Origin: Ceratodon purpureus
Taxonomy: Eukaryota > Streptophyta > Bryopsida > Pseudoditrichales > Ditrichaceae
DNA: 64,000 nucleotides
Assembly (NCBI GenBank): GCA_014871385.1
Contig: CM026426.1
Coordinates: forward strand, 98,048,861 to 98,112,860
Direction of reading: 5' to 3'
A program made the translations under genes and the position numbers. Under the pieces are notes generated by a model. The model was not told the DNA's origin. It did no database searches and saw only the letters and a list, made by a program, of their open reading frames with translations. Of this stretch, positions 1 to 10,453 are shown piece after piece; within the stretch, counting starts at the first letter, position 1; the number at the start of each line of letters is the position of its first letter.

Positions 1-2099
1 TTCAGTCATGTCGTGCAACTCTTTGATCTGATCCGCAACCAACTTCACTTTGGAATTCCACCTAAATCCAAGAGGATGGGGGCCGTACTGGAATGTACAA
101 GTTTCAATATCCCAGTGCCCATGTAGCACTTGGTAGAAGAAAATCCTCCTTCCCTCGAGTTCGTCCTCCGTCCCGCCCTTGATGAGTTCGTGGCAGATCC
201 TTACAATCTCCGCAGGATCCTGGTCCTACCCCCACTGCGCGCTCATTACTTTAACATAGGGCTGGTGCATTCCCATAAGCCAATTCCAAATCAAGTCCTC
301 ACCCCACTTGTCTGGAAAGTCAGGAGTATTTTCCTTATTTTGCTCCCAATGCGGTGGCATCCTGGTCGCTAAGCCGAACTGCTCATAAAAACGCTTGTGT
401 AAGGGGGCCTTACATACTGCACACCACCAACGTATCATGGCATGGGTAATCAAGCATTGTGGATGATACATGCACTGACAGGATCCCAATGACCAGCCCC
501 CTCTGGCCGAAATAGATTGGTACAAATGGGACACCTGGTCCCATCCAACACATACTTCTGTGGATTGGGCCATAGCAATCTTGGCTGTATGTTACTACTC
601 TCAGGGATCTTCTCATTGGATCTGGCGGTCTTGTACTCCCACTCCATCTGCGTTTAATTTATTTCCTTACCAATCATCGGTATCTCGTCAGGGAACATTT
701 CATCTGGATCTGCCCACGAGGTAAGTCCGAAATCTCTCCTGGAGTTAAGCTGGAGGTAGTCGCGGTCAATCCTCTTGAACTCACTATACATCTGTGAGTG
801 ACGATCAACGTTCATGATGCATGCAATCTTCTATTGGTAGTACTGTCTGCTCATCTGGATCAGATACTTTCTGAGCATCCCGTTGGTAGCTTGCAATTCG
901 GAGACAGTGGATACCGCTGACTGTTGAAATCCCAAAGAGTCCTCCGTCTCTTGAGAATCCACGAACATGATTTGCCGCTTGGGGGGGTGCATCACTTGAC
1001 TTGATGATGCGAATGGGATGATTGGCTTACGGGGAACTCGAACCGGGGTATCTTCCAGGAGACCGTGCGTGGCCGATTCAATGATGGCATTCACGTCTTC
1101 CTCGTTCATTCCAGGGCTACCAGAGATTGGAGCTTGGCTTGCCTCGGGTACGTAAGTCAGAGTCCTCGCAGATCTAAGTTGCGAAATCTCTTCATTCTGC
1201 TTCCGTATAATCTCATTCATCCTATCAGCTTCTTCGTAGAAGTTCTGGATAGTCTTCTCCATCTCAGAAATTATTGCATTTTTTCCTTCAAGCTCCTTCT
1301 GCAATGCATCGCCTTGCGGGCCCTGGGCATCAGCGGCGGCTATTGTAGCCTCCAACTCATCTGCAAACCCAGTGTCATCATCTTCCATTACATCGCTTGG
1401 GCCCGCAATCTGTGGATTCAGTACATGAGGAGCAACATCAACATTGCTCGGGCCCCCGACGATTGCTAGAGGAGCCTGATGAGGAATACCCGGTCTAGTA
1501 GGATATGCAGGCGGTGCACGATTCCTCGTCGACAAACACGCAGCTATCTCAGGATCCTTCTTTTTTAACCGTGTGATTCTAGCACTAGTCGCTGCTCTTG
1601 TTTGTGATTGAGGAGGACGGTCTATCGTACCATCAGAATCATTATCCGAACTCGATCCACTCCAATCAACAGGCGCATGATCCTCAGGATCATCCAAGTA
1701 TGCCCAGTCCACACCTGGAAATCTTACGATCCCTGTAGGTATCACCATCTCTCGTGGAAGCTGCTGGACGCTAGGAGTCAACCGTATGGTCCTCCAATCC
1801 ACCTGCCTATGAAGCATTACCTCGGCATATACCATTCTACAAATAAAGAGCGGAACCTCGTTTCTATCGTTCATCGCTCGGTTGTATAGAACCTGGTACA
1901 CCTCCAAACACCGCCTCCCGAACTGACGGTTCTTGCACCATTTCATGTTCGCCTTGTTTGAAGTACGATTTTTATTATGGCGGTGCAACGGGAATAACTT
2001 CCCAATGTGGCACCGTTCAATGAATTCTTCACACGTTGCTAGACTCCACGGTTGCGGTACAGCTTCCCACCCTCTGAATGCCAGCTTTGCAGGATTCAT
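1..2099 (-). pseudogene. Repeat-family gene: coiled-coil plus RING-like zinc finger protein, copy 1 (partial, runs off left edge)
   Basis: An open frame runs from 2099 down to 831 (422 codons). It has an N-terminal conserved block containing KANMKWC and CLEVYQVLYNRA, a low-complexity acidic and proline middle, a coiled coil (about residues 260-315, ELEGKNAIISEMEKTIQ), then RKPIIPFASSSQV. After a stop near 831 the similarity continues in other frames to about position 1. That part includes a RING-like cluster at about 545-395: CPIC, then CQCMYH, C-x3-H and CAVC. A second, diverged copy with the same order of blocks lies at 14.03-16.28 kb, which is why I trust the whole stretch as one ancestral protein. 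A frame change falls inside the RING-like part at about 500-545, so this copy is probably broken. Its promoter is likely the TATA box at 2486-2492. I do not recognise the family. The C-terminus could suggest an E3-ligase-like or DNA/RNA-binding finger, but that is inference only. Confidence 0.6.
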
Positions 2100-2485
2100 T
2101 AAGACGTGAACCCTCTTATGTTGGAGGCTTCTATGCCTGGGCCGTCCTGCATCCTTTTGCTTTTTCCTCTGTTCTACCGCCGTTGGCTAATTTTGGTCGT
2201 TGCTGTTCCATATCTGCTCGAGGTAGATCGTTCTTCGAAGTCTTCCAAAAGTGCAAAATTAAAAGCCTACGACTACCCCAAAACCTCAATCACATTTACA
2301 AATTATAAACATTTACAATATTCTCAAATGTACCACACAAACACCATAGAGTTCTGGAGAACTAAAGCAAAGACACGTGTCAGAGTGCTGGGACCCACCT
2401 GGGTACCATGCAATTAGCTACCCGGGGGCTGTTGAAGGCAAGGTGCTCAAAGGGGGGGAGTGCAAAATGAGGGGGCAAATCGCCC

Positions 2486-2492
2486 TTTTATA
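2486..2492 (-). promoter_or_regulatory. TATA box of repeat unit 1, directly downstream of a GC-rich array
   Basis: TATAAAA on the minus strand, immediately downstream of the array of GGGCGCGAGC-like motifs at 2495-2890. It lies about 390 bases upstream of the ATG at 2099. The leader that follows contains TTGCCTTCAACAGCCC, which recurs after the equivalent TATA box at 3523-3528. Confidence 0.55.
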
Positions 2493-2494
2493 GT

Positions 2495-2890
2495 CACGGG
2501 CGCCAGTGAACGGGCCCGAACATCCTGCTACGGGCGCGAGCAGAAACCCCACGGGCGCGCGTGGGCATCGACGGCGGGGTTTCGGCCGTGTATACCTGCG
2601 CGCCGGCGCGGCTATCAGCGGGCGCGAGCGGTTCCCTGGCGGGTATTAATGGGCGCGAGCCGGTTTTATCGCGCGCGAGCGGGTGGCGACCCGGTTGTCG
2701 TCGGGCGGGCGCGGGCGTCGTCCGGGTACCAAAGGGGCGCGAGCGCGGACGTCGTCGCGGGCTCGCGGATATTAATCGGGCGCGATTCAAATTGCACGGG
2801 CGCGACCGTCGGGCGCGAGCGCTGGATGGACGGGCGCGAGCACTGGTCCAGGATGGGCGCGAGCACTGGTCCAGGATGGGCGCCACCACA
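2495..2890. repeat. GC-rich array of GGGCGCGAGC-like motifs (unit 1)
   Basis: About 400 bases with at least ten irregularly spaced copies of a 9-11 base motif of the form GGGCGCGAGC. One stretch is duplicated at 2842-2882 (GCGAGCACTGGTCCAGGATG twice). The block ends abruptly at a TATA box on the minus strand. Long open frames here are products of base composition, not genes. Confidence 0.8.
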
Positions 2891-2962
2891 AACTAGAACA
2901 CTGTTAAAAATCAAAGTAAACCAAAGCGAACTTGCAAATTCAGGGTTAAAAAAAATACTTTA

Positions 2963-2968
2963 TTTATT
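2963..2968 (-). terminator. Likely polyadenylation signal of the 98-codon gene
   Basis: AATAAA on the minus strand, about 32 bases after the stop codon at 3000 and before the GC array of the next unit. Confidence 0.4.
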
Positions 2969-2999
2969 TTGAAAATTTATCACTTCATTGTAATGTCAA

Positions 3000-3404
3000 T
3001 TACAGTGCCATGCACTCTAGGTACCAATCCTCTAGGTCTTTCAAGTGCGTCTTGAAATGGTTTGTTTGAGCACTAGAGAGAATATTGGGGACACAAAGTA
3101 TTGCCATCTCCTTCTCCAGTTCTTTGATGAGATCGCCAATCTCACAGTCAAGTTCTTCGACAGTCGCTTGGGTTGCCAAGTGCTCTTCAGTGGTTGGAGG
3201 CAGAGGGCGTCCATTCTCTGCGTAAGCCACCAATTTGTCACGGCGAGAGATCCAATCCTCGAAGAACTCAATCAGTTGCCGGAGTCGCTCCAGCATTGAT
3301 CAAATAACTGTGTCCGTTCGCTGTGCAGTGCCCGGTGGGGTGGCACCATTCATTAAACTCATAATCGACTTGATTTGTTGGCAATTGCATGCGTTGGAGT
3401 TCAT
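3000..3404 (-). pseudogene. Small coiled-coil protein gene of repeat unit 2, with one in-frame stop
   Basis: The ATG at 3404 opens a frame of 34 codons that ends in TGA, two codons before a second ATG at 3296. The same frame then continues for 98 codons to 3000. The second part is a charged helical protein (MLERLRQLIEFFEDWISRRD, then TVEELDCEIGDLIKELEKE) that probably forms a coiled coil. Because both parts share one frame, the simplest reading is a gene of about 134 codons with one nonsense mutation. A short upstream ORF followed by a 98-residue protein is the alternative. It lies about 120 bases downstream of the TATA box at 3523-3528, and AATAAA follows the stop. I do not recognise the protein. 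Confidence 0.4.
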
Positions 3405-3522
3405 GTTGGACGGTACAGCGATTGTTGAGAAACCCACCGTAACACTAAGCAATCATCTACCCTCGGGCTGTTGAAGGCAAAATGCACAAAGTGGGGTGCG
3501 AATCAGTGGAGGAGGGTGGCAA

Positions 3523-3528
3523 TTTATA
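3523..3528 (-). promoter_or_regulatory. TATA box of repeat unit 2
   Basis: TATAAA on the minus strand just downstream of the GC array at 3538-3855. The leader after it matches that of unit 1: TTGCCTTCAACAGCCC, then GGGTAG and ATTGC at similar spacing. Confidence 0.55.
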
Positions 3529-3537
3529 CTCACATTG

Positions 3538-3855
3538 TGGGCGCGAGCAGGTTGGGGGCGCGCAGGCTGGTACGCGCAGGCTGGTATGCGCGCGAGCACG
3601 TTCATCCTAAGCTACGGGCGCGCGCGACCCTGATCGGGCAAGGATAATCGGGCGCGATCACTGTGCGCGCGCGAGACAGACGACGGGCGCGATCACTGCG
3701 AGCGCGCGAGACAGACGACGGGCGCGGGCGACCCTGATCGGGCGAGGGTAATCGAGCGCGATCACCGCGCGTGCGGGAGACAAACGACGGGCGCGATCAA
3801 CCACATCTGACAGGCGCGAGCAGGCGCAAAGACGCGCGCGGACACGACGACAGGC
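3538..3855. repeat. GC-rich array of GGGCGCGAG-like motifs (unit 2)
   Basis: Irregular array with repeated GGGCGCGATCA, GCGCGAGACAGACGACGG and ACCCTGATCGGGC segments, including a local duplication around 3610-3760. It is followed on the right (3890-4030) by a sequence ending in TATGACAACC, which also ends the array at 23.69-23.99 kb. Confidence 0.75.
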
Positions 3856-4221
3856 GCCACCCATGGTAAACAGTAGTAAACTGTGAGGACAGTAATTTTG
3901 CTCGCGGTTGGTAGCCCGTCCGATAAGCGTCCGTCTGATAACCGTCCGTCACGTTCGTCACGTGACTACACGACAATTTTATGGCCCATTCGTCTATTAT
4001 GACAACCCTGCTTGGCATCTTGATGATTCCATTCCACGTTGGCTGCTTCAAGTAAGTTCGTAAGTTCGTGAATGGCATGTTTTATTAGTCATGGTATGTT
4101 TAGGCTCGTTGTGTCCATGTTTTTTATTCTTGAAAATGTTTCGCGGGGTCCGGAGATCAGGTTCCTGTAGCGCTGTCCGGGTCGTACCCTGTCTCGGATC
4201 TAACATGATTACTGTCTCGTA

Positions 4222-4972
4222 TTTCAGGCAAGGGCATGTGGACGAGACGGAATACGGGAATTACATCATCTAATTTGGTAACGACCCACGGATTGCCGTG
4301 AAGATCCCTGTCCTGGTCCAAGAGTGGGAGTGCGTACTCAGACCACAGGCGTGCATGATTGGGCCATTCGTGGACCTCCTCCTTCGGCACTTGGTTTTGA
4401 GATCGCCGGACAACGTCGCGAGACAGTACGTGGTGGCAGAATCCAACGTCAATACTGTCTTGACTACGCACATCCTAGAGTGCAACGGGGACTGGCAATG
4501 GCTGGGGAGTTTCGGAATCCGGTGGCTCTCAGGTTGCAATGGCGGGGAGAACACGTTGGTGATCCCTTATTGCGATAAGGATCACTGGACCCTGTTTGTT
4601 GTGGAGCAAGCCACGACATATCACCTTGGATCGCTCCTCCACATACACGACACCGAGGCTCAAGACAACTTCGTCACGTTGGTGCACATCGCGTGGGCGA
4701 GCTCCAGGGGAATTGTTCCGAGATCGCAGGACTGGTGGAAGTTAGTGTCTCGCTGATGTGTCTCGCTCAAGGCTCCGAACCAGAAGGAGTCATGGGAGTG
4801 CGGTTACGCAATGAGTTTCCAGTTCTGGCAATACATGGTCACCCGTGGATCTGCTTGTCGTTTCCCGAAGCCTGCGGAGAAAATGAAGAAGAAACGGTGG
4901 TTGAAATGGACTGGGCAGCAAATGCAGTTGTGGTTCATTGAGCAGCTGTACACCGAGACCGAGGATCTATAG
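4222..4972 (+). pseudogene. Ulp1-like (C48) cysteine protease domain, decayed
   Basis: The coding frame carries a C48/Ulp1 fold: ENTLVIPYCDKDHWTLFVVE holds the catalytic histidine before Trp, then YHLGSL stands where the family has an aspartate (DSL). Later ESWECGYAMSFQFW holds the presumed nucleophile cysteine. The catalytic Asp is therefore replaced by Gly. The same frame contains TAA near 4270 and TGA at 4754-4756, so no active enzyme is made from this copy. A lysine-rich tail region in another frame continues to 5258 (KSRKSKREKFEKMM). Ulp1 homologues cleave SUMO-like proteins; in transposons their role is not known. The gene converges on the MULE transposase. Confidence 0.7.
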
Positions 4973-5258
4973 GACTACTTTGCAGGATTTGCCTAACCTG
5001 ATGGAGGTGGATATCGTTGTCCCGGACTACGTCACAGTTAAAGGCGGGGTCCAAGTGTTCGGTATTTCGCCTGCGATGTCTCGGACCGGGTACACCGTGG
5101 ATGTGTTCCACATCCGTGAACCACAAGCACCAGGTTCCGAGGAGGAGGAAGACACAAAGAAGAGGCTTGGAAGCGCCACCAAGTCCAGGAAGTCTAAGCG
5201 TGAGAAATTCGAGAAGATGATGCACTCTCCTTCATGCTCGGCGAGACGACGGCTGTAG

Positions 5259-5714
5259 ATTGCGTTTTTTTTTTTTGGGCAAGACAGACATGAGACTTGT
5301 ACAGGACTGCTCAGTACATAGTACCAGTTTTGGGGATGGGAGCGAGACGTAGAGGTGTAGAGATGTAGTGCAGAGTTGAAGGACACAATGACAGTGTATA
5401 GATGAATGGTATAGTCCGAGACAATCCAAGGAAGGGGAGTGACTGTCTCGCCTCTCGTTTGTAGTGGACTCGCTGTGAGTAGTTGAGAGCTCAGTGTCTC
5501 GTATGTGGGATGCTTGGCTCACAGGGGTCGGAGAGGAAAGAAGAAATTTTTTTGTACAAAATTTTCCACGGGAAACCGTGTGACGTATAATTAAAAAACG
5601 GAAGATTCTTTTACATACGATACTTGTCTACATTGCGCATGAAAGAGTATCGATAATCCCTAAACTTCTATTCGAGACAGAACTTCAAAAAATACGCTAC
5701 AACACAATCTAGAG
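5259..5714. other. Intergenic part of the MULE element
   Basis: No recognisable gene. Contains several GTCTCG/CGAGAC motifs (near 5346, 5418, 5444, 5489 and 5672) and a T10 run at 5266. It lies between the convergent Ulp1 and transposase genes. Confidence 0.5.
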
Positions 5715-6101
5715 CTACGGTTTACCAAATGCTGATGGTCCTAAGATCCTCCTTGACCTAGTGGGGTTCCAAGGGGTGAGACACATGCCAACGTATGTGG
5801 GGGACTCGTAGTCGACCCCGTCTCGTCTTGAGACAGTTGGTGTTCGGGACTGCCCGCCAAGGTATTGTCTCGGTTTAGGGTACACATCCACCTGATTTCG
5901 TTTCGCACAGCTCATTCTCCGAGACGATAATGCTATATCATATGATGCCTCCAAAAACAATTGCTCGAGTACCTCTAAAGCGTCGGCCTCCAATTCCTGG
6001 AGATCACAGCAGTCTGTGGCACCCGAGACAAGCCCCTCTGGATGAACTCCCGGGACCGGGTCCTCCCTCCCATTGAAGAAGTTAACGTTCATGGACTCCA
6101 T
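5715..6101 (-). CDS. Hypothetical small protein inside the MULE element
   Basis: ATG-started open frame of 128 codons downstream of the MULE transposase on the same strand. Residues 36-56 (LQELEADALEVLEQLFLEAS) are probably helical. No known domain recognised. It may be a small accessory protein or the last exon of the transposase gene; the GTCTCG motif also occurs within it. A chance open frame cannot be excluded. Confidence 0.3.
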   Translation of the reverse strand: MESMNVNFFNGREDPVPGVHPEGLVSGATDCCDLQELEADALEVLEQLFLEASYDIALSSRRMSCAKRNQVDVYPKPRQYLGGQSRTPTVSRRDGVDYESPTYVGMCLTPWNPTRSRRILGPSAFGKP

Positions 6102-6254
6102 TTTGCGAACCCAAGTTGTACGCCAAACGCGAACTACGAAAACTGATACCCCGTGATTATGAATCCCACTCTACACCAGCAGAAATAAAAGAAAGTACGA
6201 GTGGTGGCGGGTATACTTATAGGTAGAGATCCCGCTGTCTCGATCCGAGACACA

Positions 6255-8977
6255 TCAACTATAGAATTCCGAGACAGGGACGTGGGGTCTCTCCTGCGTG
6301 GATCTAGGCGGACTTCCGACGCGTCCCCCATCGAGGAAATCCTTATTCCGTTTCAGCGAGTTCGGCTTGTTCGGGTCATTCCTCTCAAATCTTGGGGCGT
6401 CTCGCTCCGTTGGATGAAGGAGACCAGCTAGAATCCTCGTTTCCATGGCAGCGTGTCTCGTATTCATCTCTGCCAATTCCGCCGCCAAGTGCTTCTGAAT
6501 GACGTAGTGTCTCGCAGCTCGTTCCGTGATTTCTCTTCCCGTTTGGTCTATGACCGGGTCGAGATGGCAGCGAGACAGAGGAGTCCGGGATCTTGTTCGC
6601 CGATATAATGGAGTTTCTAACGATCTGCTCTGCCTTCTTGTTCGTAATGAAGCCATTCTCCTTCATGTACTGGTTGTAGTCGTATTTCGTTACGACGTCG
6701 TTTGTGAGCTCGTGAATGAGCCAATCGAGACGCCTTCCATCCAAGTGACTCTTCTCGGCGTTCAAAGTGGCCTTTGTGTGTCCATGATATGACTTAATCC
6801 CTGCGTTAGTGTCTTGACCAGCATGCGGTATGTGCCTGTTTCCTGTCACCCACATTTCGGGCTTTATCATCCAGTACTTTTCAATGTACGCCCAGAATGC
6901 AGCAGCGCCGGACACCAATGTCTTCAGTCTCGCGAACCTAGCCTTCACGTAGTCCAAGACAGACAACCTCGAATCGGGAGACTCCTCGATGTACATGAGC
7001 GCTCCCATTTCCCGCAGCGCCCACGCTCTAGTGATTATTCCTTTAATTTTCGCACAGGCGTCTTTTGCCAGGCCCGCCTCACATGCCAGAGGCATAAGAA
7101 TACTTTAATCTTGGGCCATACCAACCTATGAAACGCACGAGACATATCAGAGGGACAGAAATGAAGATGCAGTATGCGTGATGGGGAATCACGAGACACT
7201 GTGTGGAACGCTATTTCACGAGACAGCTTGCGAGTCGGCAAATCACGAGACAGTACGCAGTAAGAGATATCAGTATACGTACATTATGGCGTTAATCTCA
7301 GCTAATGCATCATCGACAATGAATGCACTCGGTAGCCACTCTGGCATCTTCGAAACTAGCTTCTGCTTGATTGCGGTGAGCGAGGGAGTGATGTCTTTCT
7401 CTTTTGCGGATTGCGCGATAATGAAAGCAACCCCGACTCCATTCCGCCACTTGTCGAACACCATCAGAGTGTACAGGGGATACTGCAAGAGCGAGACAGA
7501 TGTCAATGTCTCGGAAAACGAAATGAGTACTGAACGAGACAAGGCCGAAATGTATGGGCCTCACCTTCCAATGATTTGTTCGAAACGTAGCGTCCATCGA
7601 GACAATACTTTCGTGGCCGTGCTGTAGCATCATCTTGAAGTGGAACTCGTTTTGGATGCCAATGACAAACGGCAAATTCGCAGATGTGAGAGTTCCCGAG
7701 ACAGGGCCTTTATAACGAGACGGTAGAAAAAAAACATCGTCCGGGTTAGCCTCCACCCACATCTTCACAGATTCGGCGTCGTTGTCGTCTCTCTGATACT
7801 CTGTTTTCCTCAATTCCTTAGCGATGTTTCGGACATCCCACTCCCGTAGAAAGTGACATCGTTCAGGCGGAACACCCTCAGCTACGAGACGCATCACCTC
7901 GGCACGGTGGGTAGAAAGAATCTTGTTACTGGAAACGCCAGACCGGAGGCTTGACAGTACCCAATTCGGAGCTCCACCGGGATTTGTTTTTCGAAACGAC
8001 CACGCTCGCCGCGTAGGATGTCGCCGTGGACCACTAGCAATGCAGAATTTTTTTGTCTCGGATTATAATATACAATCTCGACCACGTCTCGGAGATAGTA
8101 GAGCTGCTTCACCTGGAATCTGCACACACATCCTCTCTTGATGCTCATTCCATTCGCAGCAGCGCCAATTCTGGGCCTCCCCTTCCCACGCCCGTTGGGA
8201 ATCAACTTGCCTTGACGTTGTATTTCGGTTTCTTCGTCTCCATTTCGGGAGTAATTGTGAGGACCTTGTCGGACAAGTCCTTTGGCCCGTACTGGCACTC
8301 GTACCTGTGCCGAAAATACAATACCAAGTTAGCGAACCGTTATCGACTGTCTCGGAACCCGTTTCGCGAATGCTGTCTCGTTATCGAAGAACATTGAGTC
8401 GCGGACATCACGTATATACAGATAGAAGAACATACAAAACGTTACCCAGAAGTATTCTGTTTTGGAAATGAACTAACCAGAAAGTATGAAGGCTAGTATT
8501 GTATCTCGGCTCGTGACGAGGCGGCTTCCCCTTGGGTCGTTTCAAGAATCTTGTCTTGACATCGGACCTTCGTTTGCTTTCGCCTTCGACGAACTCCTCC
8601 ACTCTTTCCCACGGAATGTAAGCAACATGATACCTTTTCTCCGAGACATCACCCTCGGAGTGCCCGATTTGAAGCCCGGACTCCGGGACGTTTCGTCTAC
8701 AGTATTCGACAACATCAGGATACGAATTCGGTGGCCGGAAGTCCCACTTGATGTCTTTGAACGTGAAGGGACCACGAGGTGGGAACTGTACCGTGTCTCG
8801 GTATCTCTGCAGAATGTGACCGTTCTTCTGCATGTAGATTGTCTCCCACGGTCTTATCCAGGAGGTGTCTACCTCCACCTTCACGTCGACAGGATGAGAA
8901 GCCACGGTCGCTCCATTGTCTCGCTGAAGATCATCCTTCAGGATTCGTCTCGCGGCATCCTCTTGCAAGGTCTCCAT
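6255..8977 (-). pseudogene. Mutator-like (MULE) transposase, multi-exon, decayed
   Basis: Read on minus, an N-terminal exon (ATG at 8977 to about 8478, donor GTTAGT) is followed by a Cys-containing block (GCVCRFQVKQLYYLRDVVE, 8140-8080) with an AT-hook-like GRGKGRPR just before it. Next come SIVSMDATFRTN (first catalytic Asp, about 7590), an intron, AFIVDDALAEINAIM (second Asp, about 7310), an intron, and LCLWHVRRAW (about 7085). The block DTNAGIKSYHG (about 6800) has Lys where MULE transposases usually have the catalytic Glu (IES). Three frame changes (about 8210, 7920 and 7070) are not explained by GT-AG introns. A basic C-terminal tail continues to 6255 in another frame. The element is thus non-autonomous. 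The assignment to the MULE/FAR1-like superfamily rests on the order of these motifs. Confidence 0.75.
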
Positions 8978-10453
8978 CCCGACCGCACCTATCGAAGCAT
9001 CACGCGTCACGCATCACAACAGATCGCGCTTGTCCCGCAAACAGCTGCGGTACAAGCCGATGCAACTCCTGTAGACACCTTCGGTCTCGCGTACACGGGT
9101 TCGACGTCGACACGGCCAAGGAGACGAGCGGTATCGGACGATGCATCGCGGGAACATGCAAGACACAGGGACGGCACCGAAACGGGTCCGCCGTAGACAG
9201 ACACCGATGCCACTCGTCTGGGCCTGGCGAGACGGCGGGTAACCCTAGAATTTGAAATCGATAGAGCACTTAGAGACAACAAACTCCCGCCTGGGAATCG
9301 CGAGCGGGAAACCGAGACGAGACTTATTCCACGTCTCAGGCCTACGAGAGGAAAGCCCCGGAAAGGTAGGAAAATCTCTATGCATGCCCATGGGCCATGG
9401 TGCCATGAGGCTCTCTCGCGAGACAGCCCATGCATGGGGTGTCTCGTCTTTCTAGGTTCCGAGACGAGACAAGGTGGAGGATGCGGACGTGGCAGGGAGG
9501 GCTTCGAGACGAGGTCCGACGTGGCATCCCGAGCCTGGGCACGGCTCGCGAGAGGGAGGGAGCGATGGAAAGAATTCTGGAGCGAAAGAAGGGTCTCGCG
9601 CCGTGGGCCTTGTCTCGCGTGACCGCCACGGAAGGGAACAGAAATAGCGAACGCCATTAAGACGAGGACGAGGATTATAGTCAGGGATGGTTGCAGGTGT
9701 CTCACTTTTTTAACTATGAATTAACCAGGGGTTTCTTCTGGGGATAGGCGGCGGTGTGATCAGTGGAATTTCCATGTGAGCCCTTCTCTGCAATGGGCTT
9801 CGCACCGGTATGTAAATTCTGGCCATCAACTTGACATTCTGGGCTCACATTCTGGGCTCACATTCTGGCGGAAAGAGTAGCAGAATTTTCTTCACGGATC
9901 AGTCTCTGGTTTATGGATGTGAGGATCGTGATGCCGTTTTTGAGTTATCACGTGGTTCCACCTTGGGATCACATATACCGCGTTCGTTAGGACAGTATTA
10001 GTAGGCATTTTTGTTTCGATTGCCGAGCTGCTCACATGGTTCTACACCCTGGACGAGGATCAAGCTGCGGCTAGTGACCCTCTTCGCATCTTTTAATGAA
10101 AAGTTTGCATCGTTTTGTTGAGGCATGGCCTGCTGTCAATATTCTCTCAACAGGTATGGCTGACGGCAGTTTATGGGGTGGCACCAAGAAGAAGAAATTT
10201 CTGGAGGTGTCGTCTGCGCACGAGGTAGAAATTCTCTTCAGGTCCGTAGTTTATTCTAAGCCCTGTTTGTTGCGAAAGTCCTCGCTAAACATCCTACCGT
10301 CCACGTCCAAGTCAGAGGTTAGAGCTGTTCTAGAGGTCACGAAACATTCTAGAACATGATCAATATAATTAGACGTGGCCCTTATATCCACATGTTCTAA
10401 GTCTGCATCTACCTAACGATGGCACTCTGTATGGACTAGGGGAAATGCACCAG
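8978..10453. other. MULE 5' flank and unassigned sequence
   Basis: 8978-9700 lies upstream of the transposase and is dense in CGAGAC/GTCTCG. It has long open frames on both strands with no convincing protein character, probably untranslated leader. 9700-10453 holds no gene I can recognise; it may contain lost upstream exons of the monooxygenase that begins at 10454. Confidence 0.4.

Larger units (their letters stand above)
4080..9720. mobile_element. Decayed Mutator-like (MULE) element with Ulp1 protease gene
   Basis: Two convergent genes, a Ulp1-type protease on plus and a MULE transposase on minus, lie in a block defined by extreme enrichment of CGAGAC/GTCTCG. I count about 55 on both strands between 4190 and 9620, against about 3 expected by chance. 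The motif is rare outside the block. MULEs carrying Ulp1-like genes (Kaonashi type) are known in plants and often lack clear terminal inverted repeats. I found no convincing inverted repeats at the edges, so the limits are those of the motif block and are approximate. Confidence 0.7.

Noticed and set aside
2494-2972. Long open frames in the GC array on both strands
   Set aside because: Open on several frames at once, Arg/Gly/Ala only, caused by the repeated GC motif.
9007-9705. 232-codon open frame on minus upstream of the MULE transposase
   Set aside because: Arg/Ser-rich without domain character, and plus-strand frames are also open; likely leader DNA shaped by the CGAGACA motif.
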